Assembly (NCBI GenBank): GCA_933228895.1
Contig: OW121857.1
Location: 682,001-746,000 of the forward strand
DNA: 64,000 bases
Direction: 5' to 3'
Source: Platycnemis pennipes
Taxonomy: Eukaryota > Arthropoda > Insecta > Odonata > Platycnemididae
Shown here: one piece after another, positions 23,178 to 34,389 of the stretch
Layout of the letters: each line of letters begins with the position of its first letter
How positions within the stretch are numbered: position 1 is the stretch's first letter
Made by a program: the position numbers and the translations under genes
The notes under the pieces: model-generated
Database searches by the model: none
What the model was told of the DNA's origin: nothing
The model's input: the letters and a program-made list of their open reading frames with translations, nothing else

Positions 23178-23954
23178 AATTCCAGGGTGTCTACCAGTCG
23201 GGATAAGTCGGGAATCCGGGAAAAGTCGGGAATTTATTAGCGTCGGGAAAAAAACTGGAAAAGGTCGGGAATTCGCTGAAAAATAATAAAAAATCGGGAA
23301 AAATGGTTGCTTGCAAATCGTCAGGATAAAAATTGGAACGGCAGACATAGCATTACAAAATGAGATATTGTTTTCCTTTTTCTTTATTTGTCATTATCAA
23401 ATATGTGTTACTTTAAACCTCTCTGGTCAGTATTTGTGAGTTCGTGACTTTCGTCGTTCGATTGCACTAGACATGGGCACCGTTTCCTGCATGCCGCCGC
23501 GTGACAAATCGGCTTGGTCGGTTGCAGGTTGAAGATCGTATACTTTGAATGCTATTTCGAAAGAATGACTTTGAACGTGATTATTACAACGCTCTCAAAG
23601 ATTCAGGTGATCCATAGATCGTACCCTAGTACGATTGTGACATTTTGCGTTTTGCCATGCCTCTGAGGCTGTAACTCGATTAAATCCACTAGAAATATTA
23701 TATTTAAACCGTCGCGTACTAAGTTTCTATGCTGCGCATCATCATAATCGGGTGGGATGAATTAACTTTACCGTGGAAGTGGAACGTTTTTTTTCTCTCA
23801 TCCATTCAGTAAAGCTTACCGTTTGCCATTTTGTTATTAGCATTTCCCATTGAATTCCCACTCCCATAACGTCTTCGTGAAAGAACAGAGATCAGCTCCT
23901 GTAAAGTAAAAACATTGAATTACGTTTTGGTGTTTTCCCGGCGGATTATATGAG

Positions 23955-24083
23955 TGAAAGTTTCTCGGGTCTTCCACCGGGTCAAAGGCTCCATCTCTGC
24001 CGACGTTTCCGAAAACGACTCGTTTTCCGAAACGTAGGCAGAGATGGAGCCTTTGACCCGGTGGAAGACCCGAGAAACTTTCA
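23955..24083. repeat. 129-bp near-perfect palindrome
   Basis: Two 63-bp arms (23955-24017 and 24021-24083) are reverse complements with two mismatches, separated by 3 nt. The arms contain GGGTCTTCCACCGGGTC and its complement. It would extrude as a long hairpin. It lies inside the 23183-25580 element. Confidence 0.9.
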
Positions 24084-24462
24084 GTCATCATATTACGTTG
24101 TCGCCGACGACGCCATGCGTGCCGCCGCCGACGAATATGTCGTTGGCTCCTGGATGATATACTACTGGAGAACTCGCCATTTGCCAGCTAATGCGGTGGA
24201 ATGTCTTTGTTATTCATCTGATAGCGAGCTCGCTAGCTCGAAAACCGCCGGAAAGTCTGGTTCATCTGTCGGCATGTGCGAGTTTGCAACAAAATCATTC
24301 GTTTTTACTGGAAAATTCAGCATTCGCTAGCTCGAGTTGAATTGGTTCGTCAGTCTTCGAATTGGTGTGTGCTCAAGAGGTGCCTTGGTTGGTCTGGCGA
24401 CGGACATAATTTCATTCAAAGGCTCTTTTCACACGGGACGGCGCGAACCCGACCGCCGTGTA

Positions 24463-25275
24463 CGGCGCACAGTGGTGCAGGATCCCTAATACTTGGTATT
24501 TATGAGTCTAGAAAAACTTTCTATATAGGGTTTTTGTGCATATAAGTTAGATGCATCGATTGACGAATACAAAACCATCTTAAGTAAGGACATATTGCTG
24601 TTGCTACTCCTCTAGTAGATAAGATAAAATGTTGCACTGGTAACAAGTGCATCATTTGAAAAGGAGCAGTCACAGCTTCAACTTCAATTCTCTCTAATAT
24701 AACGTGTATTTCCCCGATTCTTGTTCTAAAAATTGGGTTTTGTAACTGAAGGTGAGTGCTATGTAACTATTTATTAATACATATGTTGCAAAATTATTTT
24801 TTTACATAATTTCTTATTCAAAAATAAGGAAAATTGTTTTGAAAATTCACTTTTATATTTTTGAAAAATAATTAATTTGTTAAAATATTAACAACTAATT
24901 CGTGTTCAGAGATGGCGAAAACCTGTGTGCTATAATTTTCAATGAAACGAGAATTTTGAGTTTGTGTAAATCCAAGTAATAAAAATATTTCAAATACTTT
25001 TGTGAAAAAAGTAATTAGCGAAAATATGAACATCAAATTAGTATTCAGCGACTGAGAAAACGTATATTTGTTCACATTAATCGTGATGCTTAAAATAAGA
25101 GTTAATTGAAGTACAATATTGCAAAAATCTTTCCGAAAAAATTAGTTTACAAAAGTTTTGAATCTAAAATCATATTCAGCTACCTGGAAAACCTATATAG
25201 ACCAAATTTCATATAAATTGAACATTTTTCAATCCAAAATACCAATTATTAGGGATCCTGCACCGCTGTGCGGCG
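24463..25275. mobile_element. Transib-like non-autonomous element
   Basis: An 803-bp element (24468-25270) with terminal inverted repeats of about 34 bp and two mismatches: the left starts CACAGTGGTGCAGGATCCC and the right, read inward, CACAGCGGTGCAGGATCCC. It is flanked by a perfect 5-bp CGGCG on each side (24463-24467 and 25271-25275). A CACWRTG-type start and a GC-rich 5-bp target site are the known signature of Transib transposons. The AT-rich interior has no transposase, so it would depend on an enzyme supplied elsewhere. Confidence 0.8.
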
Positions 25276-25585
25276 TGCCGCCGTGCATTCCTCAAAAACA
25301 GCCGTGAATGTCACGGTACGGTCCATTTCGAGTATACGGCGTTTTAATTTCTAGTAGGAGTTTAATCATGAATGAAGTAGATAAGGTGCTGTGATCGTAC
25401 TTTGAATAATGTGGATATAATAAGATGGCCAATTACAAGTGAAAAATTGGACAGGACTGGGCATTGAACTATTGACCGTCACGGTGACACATTAAGAAGT
25501 TAGCCTTTATGGGCTGAAATTTTAAAATTTTTGTCTTGAAAAGTCTTGAATTTCTTTTTCATATATTAGTAGACACCATGAATTC

Positions 25586-25745
25586 TAACAACATTTCATC
25601 CTCCTATTCTTTTACTGTGTTGCCCATTATATTCTCTCATGGAGAGTGGAAAAAATAACTTTTAAATGCATCGGTACATGACAGTATGTCACTGTTCTCT
25701 TGTTTCACAAATCAAACCTGGCGTCAGTGGCAGCAAAACCGGACG
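25586..25745 (-). mobile_element. LINE C 3' end, part 2
   Basis: Continues the family C 3'UTR/C-terminal text on the minus strand (tgttgcccattatattctct, aaatgcatcggtac, caaacctggcg), matching the order seen at 15640-15740. It confirms that 23183-25580 is an insertion. Confidence 0.55.
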
Positions 25746-27123
25746 GGATCCAGGAGAGCGTCTTAAACATATACCCCCGCGAGTTTTAAATAATTCCTTA
25801 AGCACGTCTGTAACTTCAATAGTCTTGGAGATATATCGTAAAATGTGTAGTAACTTTTGTAAAATTCGAAATTTGCAGCGTTGCAATATCTTGGAAACGG
25901 TTGCGTGTTTTGCAAAACGGCTTCGGGGTTCCCATTTTCTTATCAAATGGAGACGTTACGCCAAACTCGGTCAAAGTCGGTCAAACCCTACTAAGGGTCA
26001 TTTCTGCCGAATTTCTGGTCGAATTGACGTGGAATGGCCCTTGCATATTTTCATAGTTGGATTTGGAATGAAACTACATTTCATGTTAATAATTACATTG
26101 CTTATGGTATTTCTGTTATTGTCATTCATTTCCTGTGTTTTTCGGTAAATAATAATTTTATTTTTGCAGCTAAAAAATGCTGCAAGATGAAAATTCGATT
26201 TCCCCCTATACTCCCGTGAGGTAACGTAGAAGTGCGTCAAGTTAGTCCTTGCTTCAATATAGTTGCGCCAAACAGCAAATTTGGAGGTTCACGGCTGAGG
26301 ATAACTTTTCTGTTGTCATCTGGCTTGATTCCATTTCCACCACATGCTTTGAGCTCTTCCCATTATGTGCCTACCTATCAATTTTCCTTGCCCTTATATT
26401 ACCTATATTGAAACATAATTAACAGTTTTGCATCAGAGGAAAAAATGACATCGGCGTTAGAGACGTCTAAGACAGAGGGCCTCTAATCTGACAAACTTAT
26501 TGTTAGACTAAAACTACAATTTTTCGTAATAGTTGGGGAGGACAGCTTGTTAAAAGAACGACGACGCACGCTTGACTATTTCAGCTTTGTCAGTCGGGAG
26601 AGAGATGCTCTGCCTGTCCCCTGCACACCCTGTTGTGCCAGAAAAGGAAAGGTTGAAGACCCGATGGGTAGGGGGGTGTCATAAAAAGTGTTGGGGATGA
26701 TTCTTGGGGTGAAAAAGTCTAACCATTCCAGACCCATCTCCCATTTTCACATTATTCTAAAGTGAAGAAACACATGCCTACGCACTTGAGTTTAAATATT
26801 TCGATGGGAGCAACTACCTTTGTCAGTTCGAAAAAAGGAAATGGACTCCGCTTTACTTGTTATTTAAATGACCTTTATGTAAATATCTCCGAAGTGGACG
26901 GACTTGAACTCTGAGGATGGAGACGAACAGGATCGGTCGGACGGTCGGAGTTGCTGGTGTCATAAAACGTGTCGGGTATGATTCTGAGGGGGAAAAATAC
27001 GCCCACCGACTTCCGAACGTGTCGGAATTATTTCCGAGAGTAGGTAAGGTCTCTGCGGAAGTGCTCATGTCCCATCTCTGATTATGCCGTTCAATGCGAA
27101 TCTCCTTTGGAGGGAGAATTGTT
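25746..27123. other. No recognised gene; diverged duplicated segment
   Basis: An open frame at 25666-26148 has no recognisable motif. Two related segments, GTGTCATAAAAAGTGTTGG (26677) and GTGTCATAAAACGTGTCGG (26958), each followed by GATGATTCT/ATGATTCTGAGG, suggest a diverged tandem duplication of about 280 bp. Confidence 0.4.
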
Positions 27124-27423
27124 CATCTACATCTACATAATACCCTGCAAGCCACCACAAGGGTGTGTGGCAGGGGGTGATTGCTCACCAAACGTGCACT
27201 ACATATCATGCAAAAAAAAGGAATAGTATTAATATAGTAGTCAGAACTACACTATTTAAAAAACATAGAAATTGCAAAACAAACATGCAAAAACATTCTG
27301 TTAGTAGGGTTAGCTTTAAGTACTTATACCAACATGCAGCTACCAATGCTACTCATTTCTACTCTCCGATAGGACATATTTACCGTTATTCGTATCTCTA
27401 ATTGTGCGAGGGAAAAAGGACAT
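27124..27423 (-). mobile_element. LINE B 3' terminal 300 bp
   Basis: Minus-strand tail (catctacatctacataatac), stem-loop, full 3'UTR and the last codons of the ORF up to the region encoding FFPRTIRD. Strongly 5'-truncated. Confidence 0.9.
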
Positions 27424-28015
27424 GGGGAAATGTTATGATGCTGGGAAAACTTATAAGACTCATAAGACATTTGCAAGAAGCTCGACCCACCAAGGCCAAT
27501 TGTTGTTGATTATTAGAAATTAATGGCTTTTGGAAAACGTTCCTGGAGTTATATTACCCATGCGTTACAAAAAATACTGAAGATCGCATTAGCAGCTGAT
27601 CGAATTACATTTAGATGTAATACGTGAGTAGCTTAATTATTGATCTTTTGTAAAATATTTACAGAATATTAATCCTGTGATTTTGTGTTTATACTTTCCT
27701 CGCTTGACAATATGAGCGTTGGAAGAATCTGAGTGAAATGATGACTTAGAGATCAATAAATGTAGGAATTGCGAGGTAATCAGGGTATAAAATGTTTCCA
27801 AGAACATTGCATATTTTAAGGCCATACAATACGGTGGAACGACAATTTAGCTCGTTAATCAGAACCCTCGGAAAATCGTTCACCAGTCATAGAACTCCAG
27901 TGTGGCATTTGGTATTTTCTGGAGAGGAATGGAAAGCGACTGTAATTTTCGATGACGTTGCTGCTAGCAGGAGGATGTGGACTCGTCTCCCCTGCCACGT
28001 GGACCGGCGCCAATG
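27424..28015. other. No recognised feature
   Basis: AT-rich flank of the 28-kb DNA element, with no motif recognised. Confidence 0.4.
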
Positions 28016-31000
28016 ACCAGGGTGCCAATCACGGTTCTTTCGTCGCTATGTGATATCGTACGATACCACTGCTCCCAGATATCGTACGATACGTTGCTAG
28101 GTAATTATGGTTTCGCCGTTGGTATCGTACGATACGGTTCGGCTATCTTCGGCAATATATCGTCTCAAGTGACGTCATGTATGAATTGGATCAAAAACAA
28201 CCAAAAAAGAAACACTACTGCAGCAACAAATGACTGTCGCAAAGAATAATGCGTTAGAAACTAGCCCTTTAAAATGTAGAGCAAGGATGGAAACTTATTT
28301 TTCGTACTATTTCGTAATATTATTTTCAATGATAACAATACTAAACCATTTTTGTGACAAACTCTCTGGTTAATAACTATTAATCTAACATTGATTTAAT
28401 AAATTAATTAATTGTTATGACAGTTATAATTCTTCGCAATTCAGTTCTCTGGGATATCTTTGGAGGGGATTTATGATGCGGGGAAACGTAATATAAGCTG
28501 AAAAATTATGACGAAATTGTCATATCCTTTAATTATTTATTATTATTTCATATTTGTGATTAATTATATATATTTTTTAACTTTTTCCATCGCAATAATA
28601 GGTTAAATAATATATCTAATAAGGTATTAAGAGGTGTGAGTTCAAATCAGGAAGTGAAAATAAGATTAATTTCACTAATATAATGTGATGAAAATACTTA
28701 AATTAAAGTGATTATGGGAAACCTATTGGTGATATAAGAACTCATATTCCTAATTGAAAGGCACAAAATTTTATTTGTCATACTCTTGCACTTTTCTTCC
28801 ATTTCATAACAATTATATTTTATTTACATTTTGCTATATGTATATCATCATAAATTTGTTTCAATATTTTTATCTGTATTACCATAGCCGGAATGTCCAA
28901 ATATCGCTGTCGTGCTCAAACAACATTAACGAAATAGTTGAATATTATGGCGGATCATTTGTCAGCTCAACTGACTTTGCATCTGACAGTTTGACACAAA
29001 TATATGGTTAGTAGGCAAACATAGGCCAATGTACAATTAATTTTATATGGCTGAAACATAAAAATATAGTGGATGAGTAAAAACTACTTTTTATTCATTG
29101 TCAGGGATAATAGGTATTACAAAGGCCCTTAAAATTTCATATATTTCCTTAGATGAATGGACTCAGGGTAGCAGAAAATTTCTGCTATTTTATATGGTCT
29201 TAGAAATCAGCACTGTTTGAAAATGAATGCTAATGCCACCCTATAGGTCACCTTGCACCCTTATACCCTCGTATTATTTAAACTTTTATTCTCCAGAACT
29301 AGCTGTTCTTGTGCATCACCATCTTCTAGTTCCATATTTGCCAGGTGGCTATTTATTATCATACTTTGAAGCACAACGCATGATGATACAATTGCACATG
29401 CATTTAATTTTAGCTATTTCAAAAGCAATTAACGTTGAATATAGACTTTTTTAATTAATACGTTTTGCTTTCATTCCATTTAATCTCAAGATTCATTAAA
29501 AGGGGATCATTCAACGTTACACTTGCAACTATCTCTTTCCATGATACTCTATATACTTCTACAGCTGTATTTTACATTAAGAGCCAGCTCAAGGGCAAAC
29601 GGCAGGAGGATACCAAGATGTGTCGCCTTTTTCCACTTCTAATGAAAGGCTTAACCTGGCGATGAAAGTACCTGTCACAGGGATGGCCACTGGAAATATA
29701 TTTTGAAGATACCATTTGAATTGAAATGCCGGTAGATTACTGTCGTTAGTTAACAGAAAATTATTCGCCGTAGAAAATATATCCCAAAGAACCGTGAAAT
29801 GTTGCTGTGTCTCCCCATTGTCCAAGTATCAATCCCGAGAATAAGATTTCAGAGCAAAACTTAGGAATAGGACGAGTAAATAAATATCTTTAGCTCAGTA
29901 ATGAGCAACTGCAACTGAACAACCGCTCAGCGAAGAAAAACTAAGAAATGGCAAAGGCAAAAAAAAAAATTCGTCGAGGAGGCGCGAATAGGCGATCATT
30001 GGAGTGAGAAGCGAACACGCTACCCACAGCGCTAATCGTATCTATAACAATAAGACAATTTTGTTGGGAATAAATGGTGAAAAATAAAATGCTGAAATCA
30101 ACGAATGAAAATGTAAACAAGACTTAAAAGTTGATAAAGAACATAATTACGTATCAATAGAAAACTTCCTACTGCTCAAAAGTTATTAATACCATATTAT
30201 AAAGGCGGAGTGACTTAAGTAGCCTCTCCTATTCAGTTAAATATTAATAATTTATAAGTAAACTCATTGCATACCGTACCCCAACGCACACAGCAAGCAC
30301 AATCTGCATGTAAAGGAATTAAAGCAAAGATATACAGCAGAATTAACCTCTAATTATGGAATTGTATTTCATTCATAATTAACTGTTTTCATGATTGAGA
30401 TTATGCATTGGATCCTAGACTATTCACTCACAAATGCTACAAACGCTTAATGCTGAAGAAATAAAATTATAATAGTGAATTATAGGTACAATACCACATG
30501 ATGACTTCATAACATAAAGAAAACTTACTTTTCGTTCTATGTCAAGCAAATCTCAAACCTTGGATATCGCTTATATTATAAATTGGTGCAAGTATAAATC
30601 AAAAGTACCTATGCATCAATCGCTAGCCCAGAAATTGATAAACGCTATTATTTAATTAAATCACTTAATTGTGCACATTTTTCACGCCCTAGTGCGTGCT
30701 GCACATTTATATTAGTCATTAAACCCAAAATCTCTATTAATAGTGTAAACATACCTGAAAATCATTCAATTGGAAGTGAGACTCACGATACGGGCTACAG
30801 CGAGATCAAAGTCGTCTATAGGAGAACAGTCGATACATCCATAGCTACCAGCTGAAACTGCGAACCGTAATAGCATATGTCGCCAAAACAAGGGATATCA
30901 TACGATATCAAGCTTACTATCGTAGTACGTTGAGGTATTGTGCGGTAGCTAACTGGAAACTTAATAGCATTTCAGATATCGTACGATAGGAATTTCGTTT

Positions 31001-31044
31001 CCAAGGCGTATCGTACGACAAAGAACCGTAATTGGCACCCTGGT
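28016..31044. mobile_element. 3-kb non-coding DNA transposon with palindromic subterminal sites
   Basis: Terminal inverted repeats of about 25-29 bp: the left begins ACCAGGGTGCCAATCACGG and the right, read inward, ACCAGGGTGCCAATTACGG, both followed by TTCTTT. The 12-bp palindrome TATCGTACGATA occurs near the left end at 28054, 28080 and 28123 and near the right end at 30977, with one-base variants at 31009 (ending GACA) and 30896 (TATCATACGATA). The interior is AT-rich and encodes no transposase. I see no matching target-site duplication, so the superfamily is open. Confidence 0.72.
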
Positions 31045-31684
31045 TTCTATTTCCCCTCTCTCTGACCCTCCATTTCCTCTTTTATGGACCGCCTCTCCCA
31101 ATGTATAGGAAGGAATTGCCCGTTTGTGCATTCGTAGTTTCAATGTCTTTTCCGTTTTTCACTGTGATAACATATGTTCTCTCAAATCGAAGGCCGGTGG
31201 CAACTTGTCCGGGTACTCGGCATTTCCTCCTGCCAACACCGCTTCAACTCGCCTCTTTCACCAGATATTCTTTCCATCTCTTCAATTTGTCTTCATTTTC
31301 AATCAAAATTCTCTATTTTTGTCCCTTATGGCATTGCATCTTCCGCTCCGTTCCTTGAAGTGGTTCCTCAGTATCCTGTAGGCAGCTTCCACCTTTCCAA
31401 GTGCAATGTTGCTTTGTACATCTTGGCATAGATTCTTCATCCATATTTCTCTAGCTTTCTTGACTTTGCGACTTACTTCGTTCCTTATTATTTTGTAACA
31501 TAGCTGCCTTTCTTCAGTTTCCGCATTCTTGTACTTTCTTCTTTCTTCAATCAGGTTTAAGACTTCTTCCGTGATCCATGACTTCTTCTTGGCAACTTTT
31601 CTTCTTCCACGAACTTCTTTTGCGGCTTCCTGTAGTCCACATTTAATGTTCATAACGTAGTTAGAGGTACATCTTCTGGCACAT
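31045..31684 (-). pseudogene. RTE LINE, linker after endonuclease
   Basis: The minus-strand frame (31653-31303) reads KKKSWITEEVLNLIEERRKYKN, then KIIRNEVSRKVKKAREIWM and YRILRNHFKERSG. This is the helical linker between endonuclease and RT in RTE elements. The frame breaks near 31300, and the copy is cut off by the DNA transposon ending at 31044. No RT domain follows. Confidence 0.75.
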
Positions 31685-32676
31685 CTACACTAAATTATGG
31701 TCGCTGTCGATGTCTGCACCCGGGTAGCTTTTGCAATCCTTCACCTGATTCCTAAACCTCTCCTTCACTAAAATGTAGTCTATTTGATATCTTCCTCTGT
31801 CTCCTGGTATTTTTCGCGAGTATCTTCTTCGGTTGTGATTTTTAAACAATGTGTTGACAACCACTAACTTATGGTTTGTGCATAACTCCAGCAGCATTTC
31901 TCCTCTTTCGTTTCGGTATCCCGATCCGCATTTTCCAGTCATCTTCCATCTTGACCTTCGCCAGCGACAGTGTTCGAGTCTCCTAAAATAAAAAGGTTTT
32001 CTTCTCCGCTTACCTGTTTTATTACTTCAGTGATATCTTTGTAGACGTCTTCCACTTCTTCATCATCGTAGTTCGACGTAGGCATGTAAACTTCCACCAC
32101 AATGGTATCTGAAGGATTAGTTTCAATTTTAACCCTTATAATCCTCTCACTGTACTGCAGGAAGCTCTTCACAAGCAGTCCTGCACTCTTCCTGAGTATT
32201 ATGCCAACTCCAGCGTTACCATTCAGTGATCCGGTGTGAATAATTCTGTAAATTCCCCTCCAGAAGTCTCCTTCTTCGGGCCATCTCATTTAACTGATTC
32301 CTAATACTTCGAGGTCCATTCTCCGCATTTCCACCTTCAGGTTTTCCACTTTTCCGCAAGCCCGTAGGGATCTCACGTTCCACGTTCCTAGCCTAAAATG
32401 ACTATCACACCTGACTGGTGTATTCTGTCGGGTAGTCCCCTCCCGGAGATCTGAATGGGGGGCTATTTTACCACCGGAATATTTTACTCGAGAGGGTTCC
32501 ATCACGTCTGATATAATAAAGGAAAGAGTGGAGTAGCTGCGACTGCTCGGGATAATAATGTGGTGGTTTCCCCTTGCCTTCCACATCGCAGTACTACAGC
32601 CGTTAAAGTAAATGTTACCTGACGCTTGTAGTGAAATGAGTGTCGCTGTACCGACCACTGTGGTCTCCACCTTCAC
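31685..32676 (-). pseudogene. RTE LINE APE-type endonuclease (craniofacial-development-protein-2-like)
   Basis: Minus-strand frames in order: LGTWNVRSLRACGKVENLKVEM (start of the endonuclease, GTWNVR motif), RMDLEVLGIS and a stop near 32290, then GVGIILRKSA, VVEVYMPTSN and FILGDSNTVAG (the GD-N block, with the usual Phe/Asn context changed), a frame change near 31940, then YQIDYILVKERFRN and ADIDSDHNLV (the SDH motif). The domain order is complete but split by a stop and a frameshift, so it is a pseudogene. Vertebrate CFDP2 carries a related RTE endonuclease, which explains that common label. Confidence 0.85.
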
Positions 32677-33004
32677 TCATGTGAATAAGAGCTGCTGTCC
32701 TCTACTCCTCCGGGTGATGAGAAGCGTAATTGTTGGCGGCCTCCCGTCGCCAAGTCACGGCATCTTCACAGGTTCTGTATTATTTAGTGGCCTACCTTAC
32801 CCAGCGATAGACCAAATACCCCCTCGGGAATGCCGTCGCTTGTTGTCCACGACTGCTTATTCGACGAGTAATCTCGCTTATGTAGCAGTTAACTTCTCTA
32901 TCTGGAGCACGTCCCACAATCCGCAACCCGGTGGACGCATTCTTTGGGTTGAAGCTCAGCCGCGAGGTTGCCATTGTATGAATAGAATTTTGGGTTAGAG
33001 GCAC
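32677..33004 (-). mobile_element. RTE LINE 5' region
   Basis: Directly upstream (minus strand) of the endonuclease. It contains a 70-residue frame (SFNPKNASTGLRIVGRAP, EVNCYISEITRRISSRG, YLVYRW) and a segment (gttacctgacgcytgtagtg, actgtggtctccaccttcac) repeated at 51588-51790. The recurrence and position suggest a 5'UTR or upstream ORF of this RTE family. Confidence 0.65.
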
Positions 33005-33420
33005 TCGGGCGGGGACTATCGACGGTCAAGCCTCCTAATGAGGGTCCTACCTCGACTCCGAGCCTAATCCGACCCTTCGCGAGCGACCCGAGACCCTCAC
33101 CGAGGCCTACAACTCCTCGGGGAGTTCCACCCTTCATTTTGACCATTTGCAGTTAAGTTTTACTTTACAAAATATAGTTGTTATAAACAATGTGTCAATT
33201 TCTTCGTGCTCTCCATTGAAACACGATTACAAGCCTTTTTTGATCGATCCTCTACGGTGAAAAATAAGATTTTTACAAATTAACACGGAAATCATAGTTC
33301 ACACTTGGCAACGCTGTAGCGAAACATGTGGTTATCGTGAGGGGGTGAGAGAGAACGGAACGAAGGAATCTCACGGGCGTATGTGTTCAAGAAGTAGAGT
33401 GGTTTAGGATAGAGAGTAGG
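33005..33420 (+). repeat. Copy 2 of the unclassified ~400-bp dispersed repeat
   Basis: Begins with ACTATCGACGGTCAAGCCT and CTACCTCGACTCCGAGCC, then AT-rich sequence with TTATAAACAATGTGT and GATCGATCCTCTACG, then CTTGGCAACGCTG and GAGGGGGTGAG. It aligns in the same order with the inverse of 41200-41665 and with the diverged copy at 3646-4030. Confidence 0.7.
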
Positions 33421-33587
33421 GAAATGAGTAGGTGAAATAGTGGGCCATTAAATAACTCGGGAAAACAAAAACCCCACACGTACAACAAGCAGCCATATTA
33501 AACTAGAGGAATTCCTGCAGTGGTAGTTAGATCTCGTAGTGTAAGAAGGAAGAAGATACCCGAATTCCAACACCTTATAGAGAGTAC

Positions 33588-34331
33588 TATCTTGGAAAAA
33601 GACTGACACGTGATCTTTCCAGGGGTAAACACGTGAATACTACGTGAAATAATGGGTCAAGCAAATCGTAAACTGGGATTCATCAAAAAGTATTGGGTAA
33701 ATGTGACGATCATGTACGAGAAATCAGCTACTTTTGCCTTATTAGACCTCATTTGGAACATGCTGCCAGTGTATGGGATCCCTACGAAATCGTCCTAAAT
33801 AATGAACTTGACGTGTGCAGCGAAGATCGGAAAGATTTGTAAAGGAACGGTAAGATAACTACATTAGCGTAACCTGTATTTAAATTAATTAAAATGGGAA
33901 TAATTGTCATATCCCAGGTTGAAATTTAAACTTAATATCTTAAATAAATTCCAATACCATATTTTCAGTGATGATGGTAAAAATATTTTGCGAACCCCAA
34001 CTTACTATGGAAGACTGGACCATTATTACAAAATTAGAGAAATTGATTGCAGAACTGACAGATTCAAAATTTCCCTTTTTCCTCGTACTGTTAGGGACAT
34101 GAATAACGTTAAATATATCCAGTACAAGTGTAGCAATGGTAGCTGCATGTTGGTATAATCTTTTTTTTTCTTTTATCACCTTTTTTTGTAAGTATTGTAG
34201 TTTTCTACAATACATATTATAAATACTAATCCTTTTGTATGCATGATATGTAGTGCATGTTTGATGAGAATTCACCCCCTGCCACACACCTTTTTGATGG
34301 CTTGCAGGGTATTATGTAGATGCAGATAGAT
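33588..34331 (+). mobile_element. LINE B, older truncated copy
   Basis: Thumb to tail, starting at tatcttggaaaaagactgac. Several small indels break the frame (for example near 33640, 33690 and 33810), so only the last part (33904-34158) is open. It ends with the stem-loop (cctgccacacacctttttga) and tail. About 50 bp of family B 3'UTR is repeated immediately after it (34334-34385). Confidence 0.8.
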
Positions 34332-34389
34332 GTAAGAGTGTAGCAATGGATAGCATTGGTAGCTGCATGTTGGTATGAGTACTTACATA

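Larger units (their letters stand above)
23178..25585. mobile_element. 2.4-kb DNA element inserted in LINE C
   Basis: The left terminus CAGGGTGTCTACC (23183) and the right terminus read inward CATGGTGTCTACTAA (ends 25580) form a short imperfect inverted repeat. Both sides are flanked directly by AATTC (23178-23182 and 25581-25585). Inside are GTCGGGAA-type repeats near the left end, a 129-bp palindrome (23955-24083) and a Transib-like insertion (24468-25270). No transposase is seen. Without the inner insertion it is about 1.6 kb. The superfamily is uncertain: the terminus looks hAT-like, but the direct repeat is 5 bp. Confidence 0.6.

Noticed and set aside
25666..26148. 160-residue plus-strand ORF
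   Set aside because: Its first part overlaps a LINE C remnant in antisense, and the rest has no motif or plausible start context.
27961..28020. 8-bp hAT-type target duplication for the 28-31 kb element
   Set aside because: The flanking bases (…CCAATG and TTCTAT…) do not match at 2 to 9 bp around any reasonable terminus.
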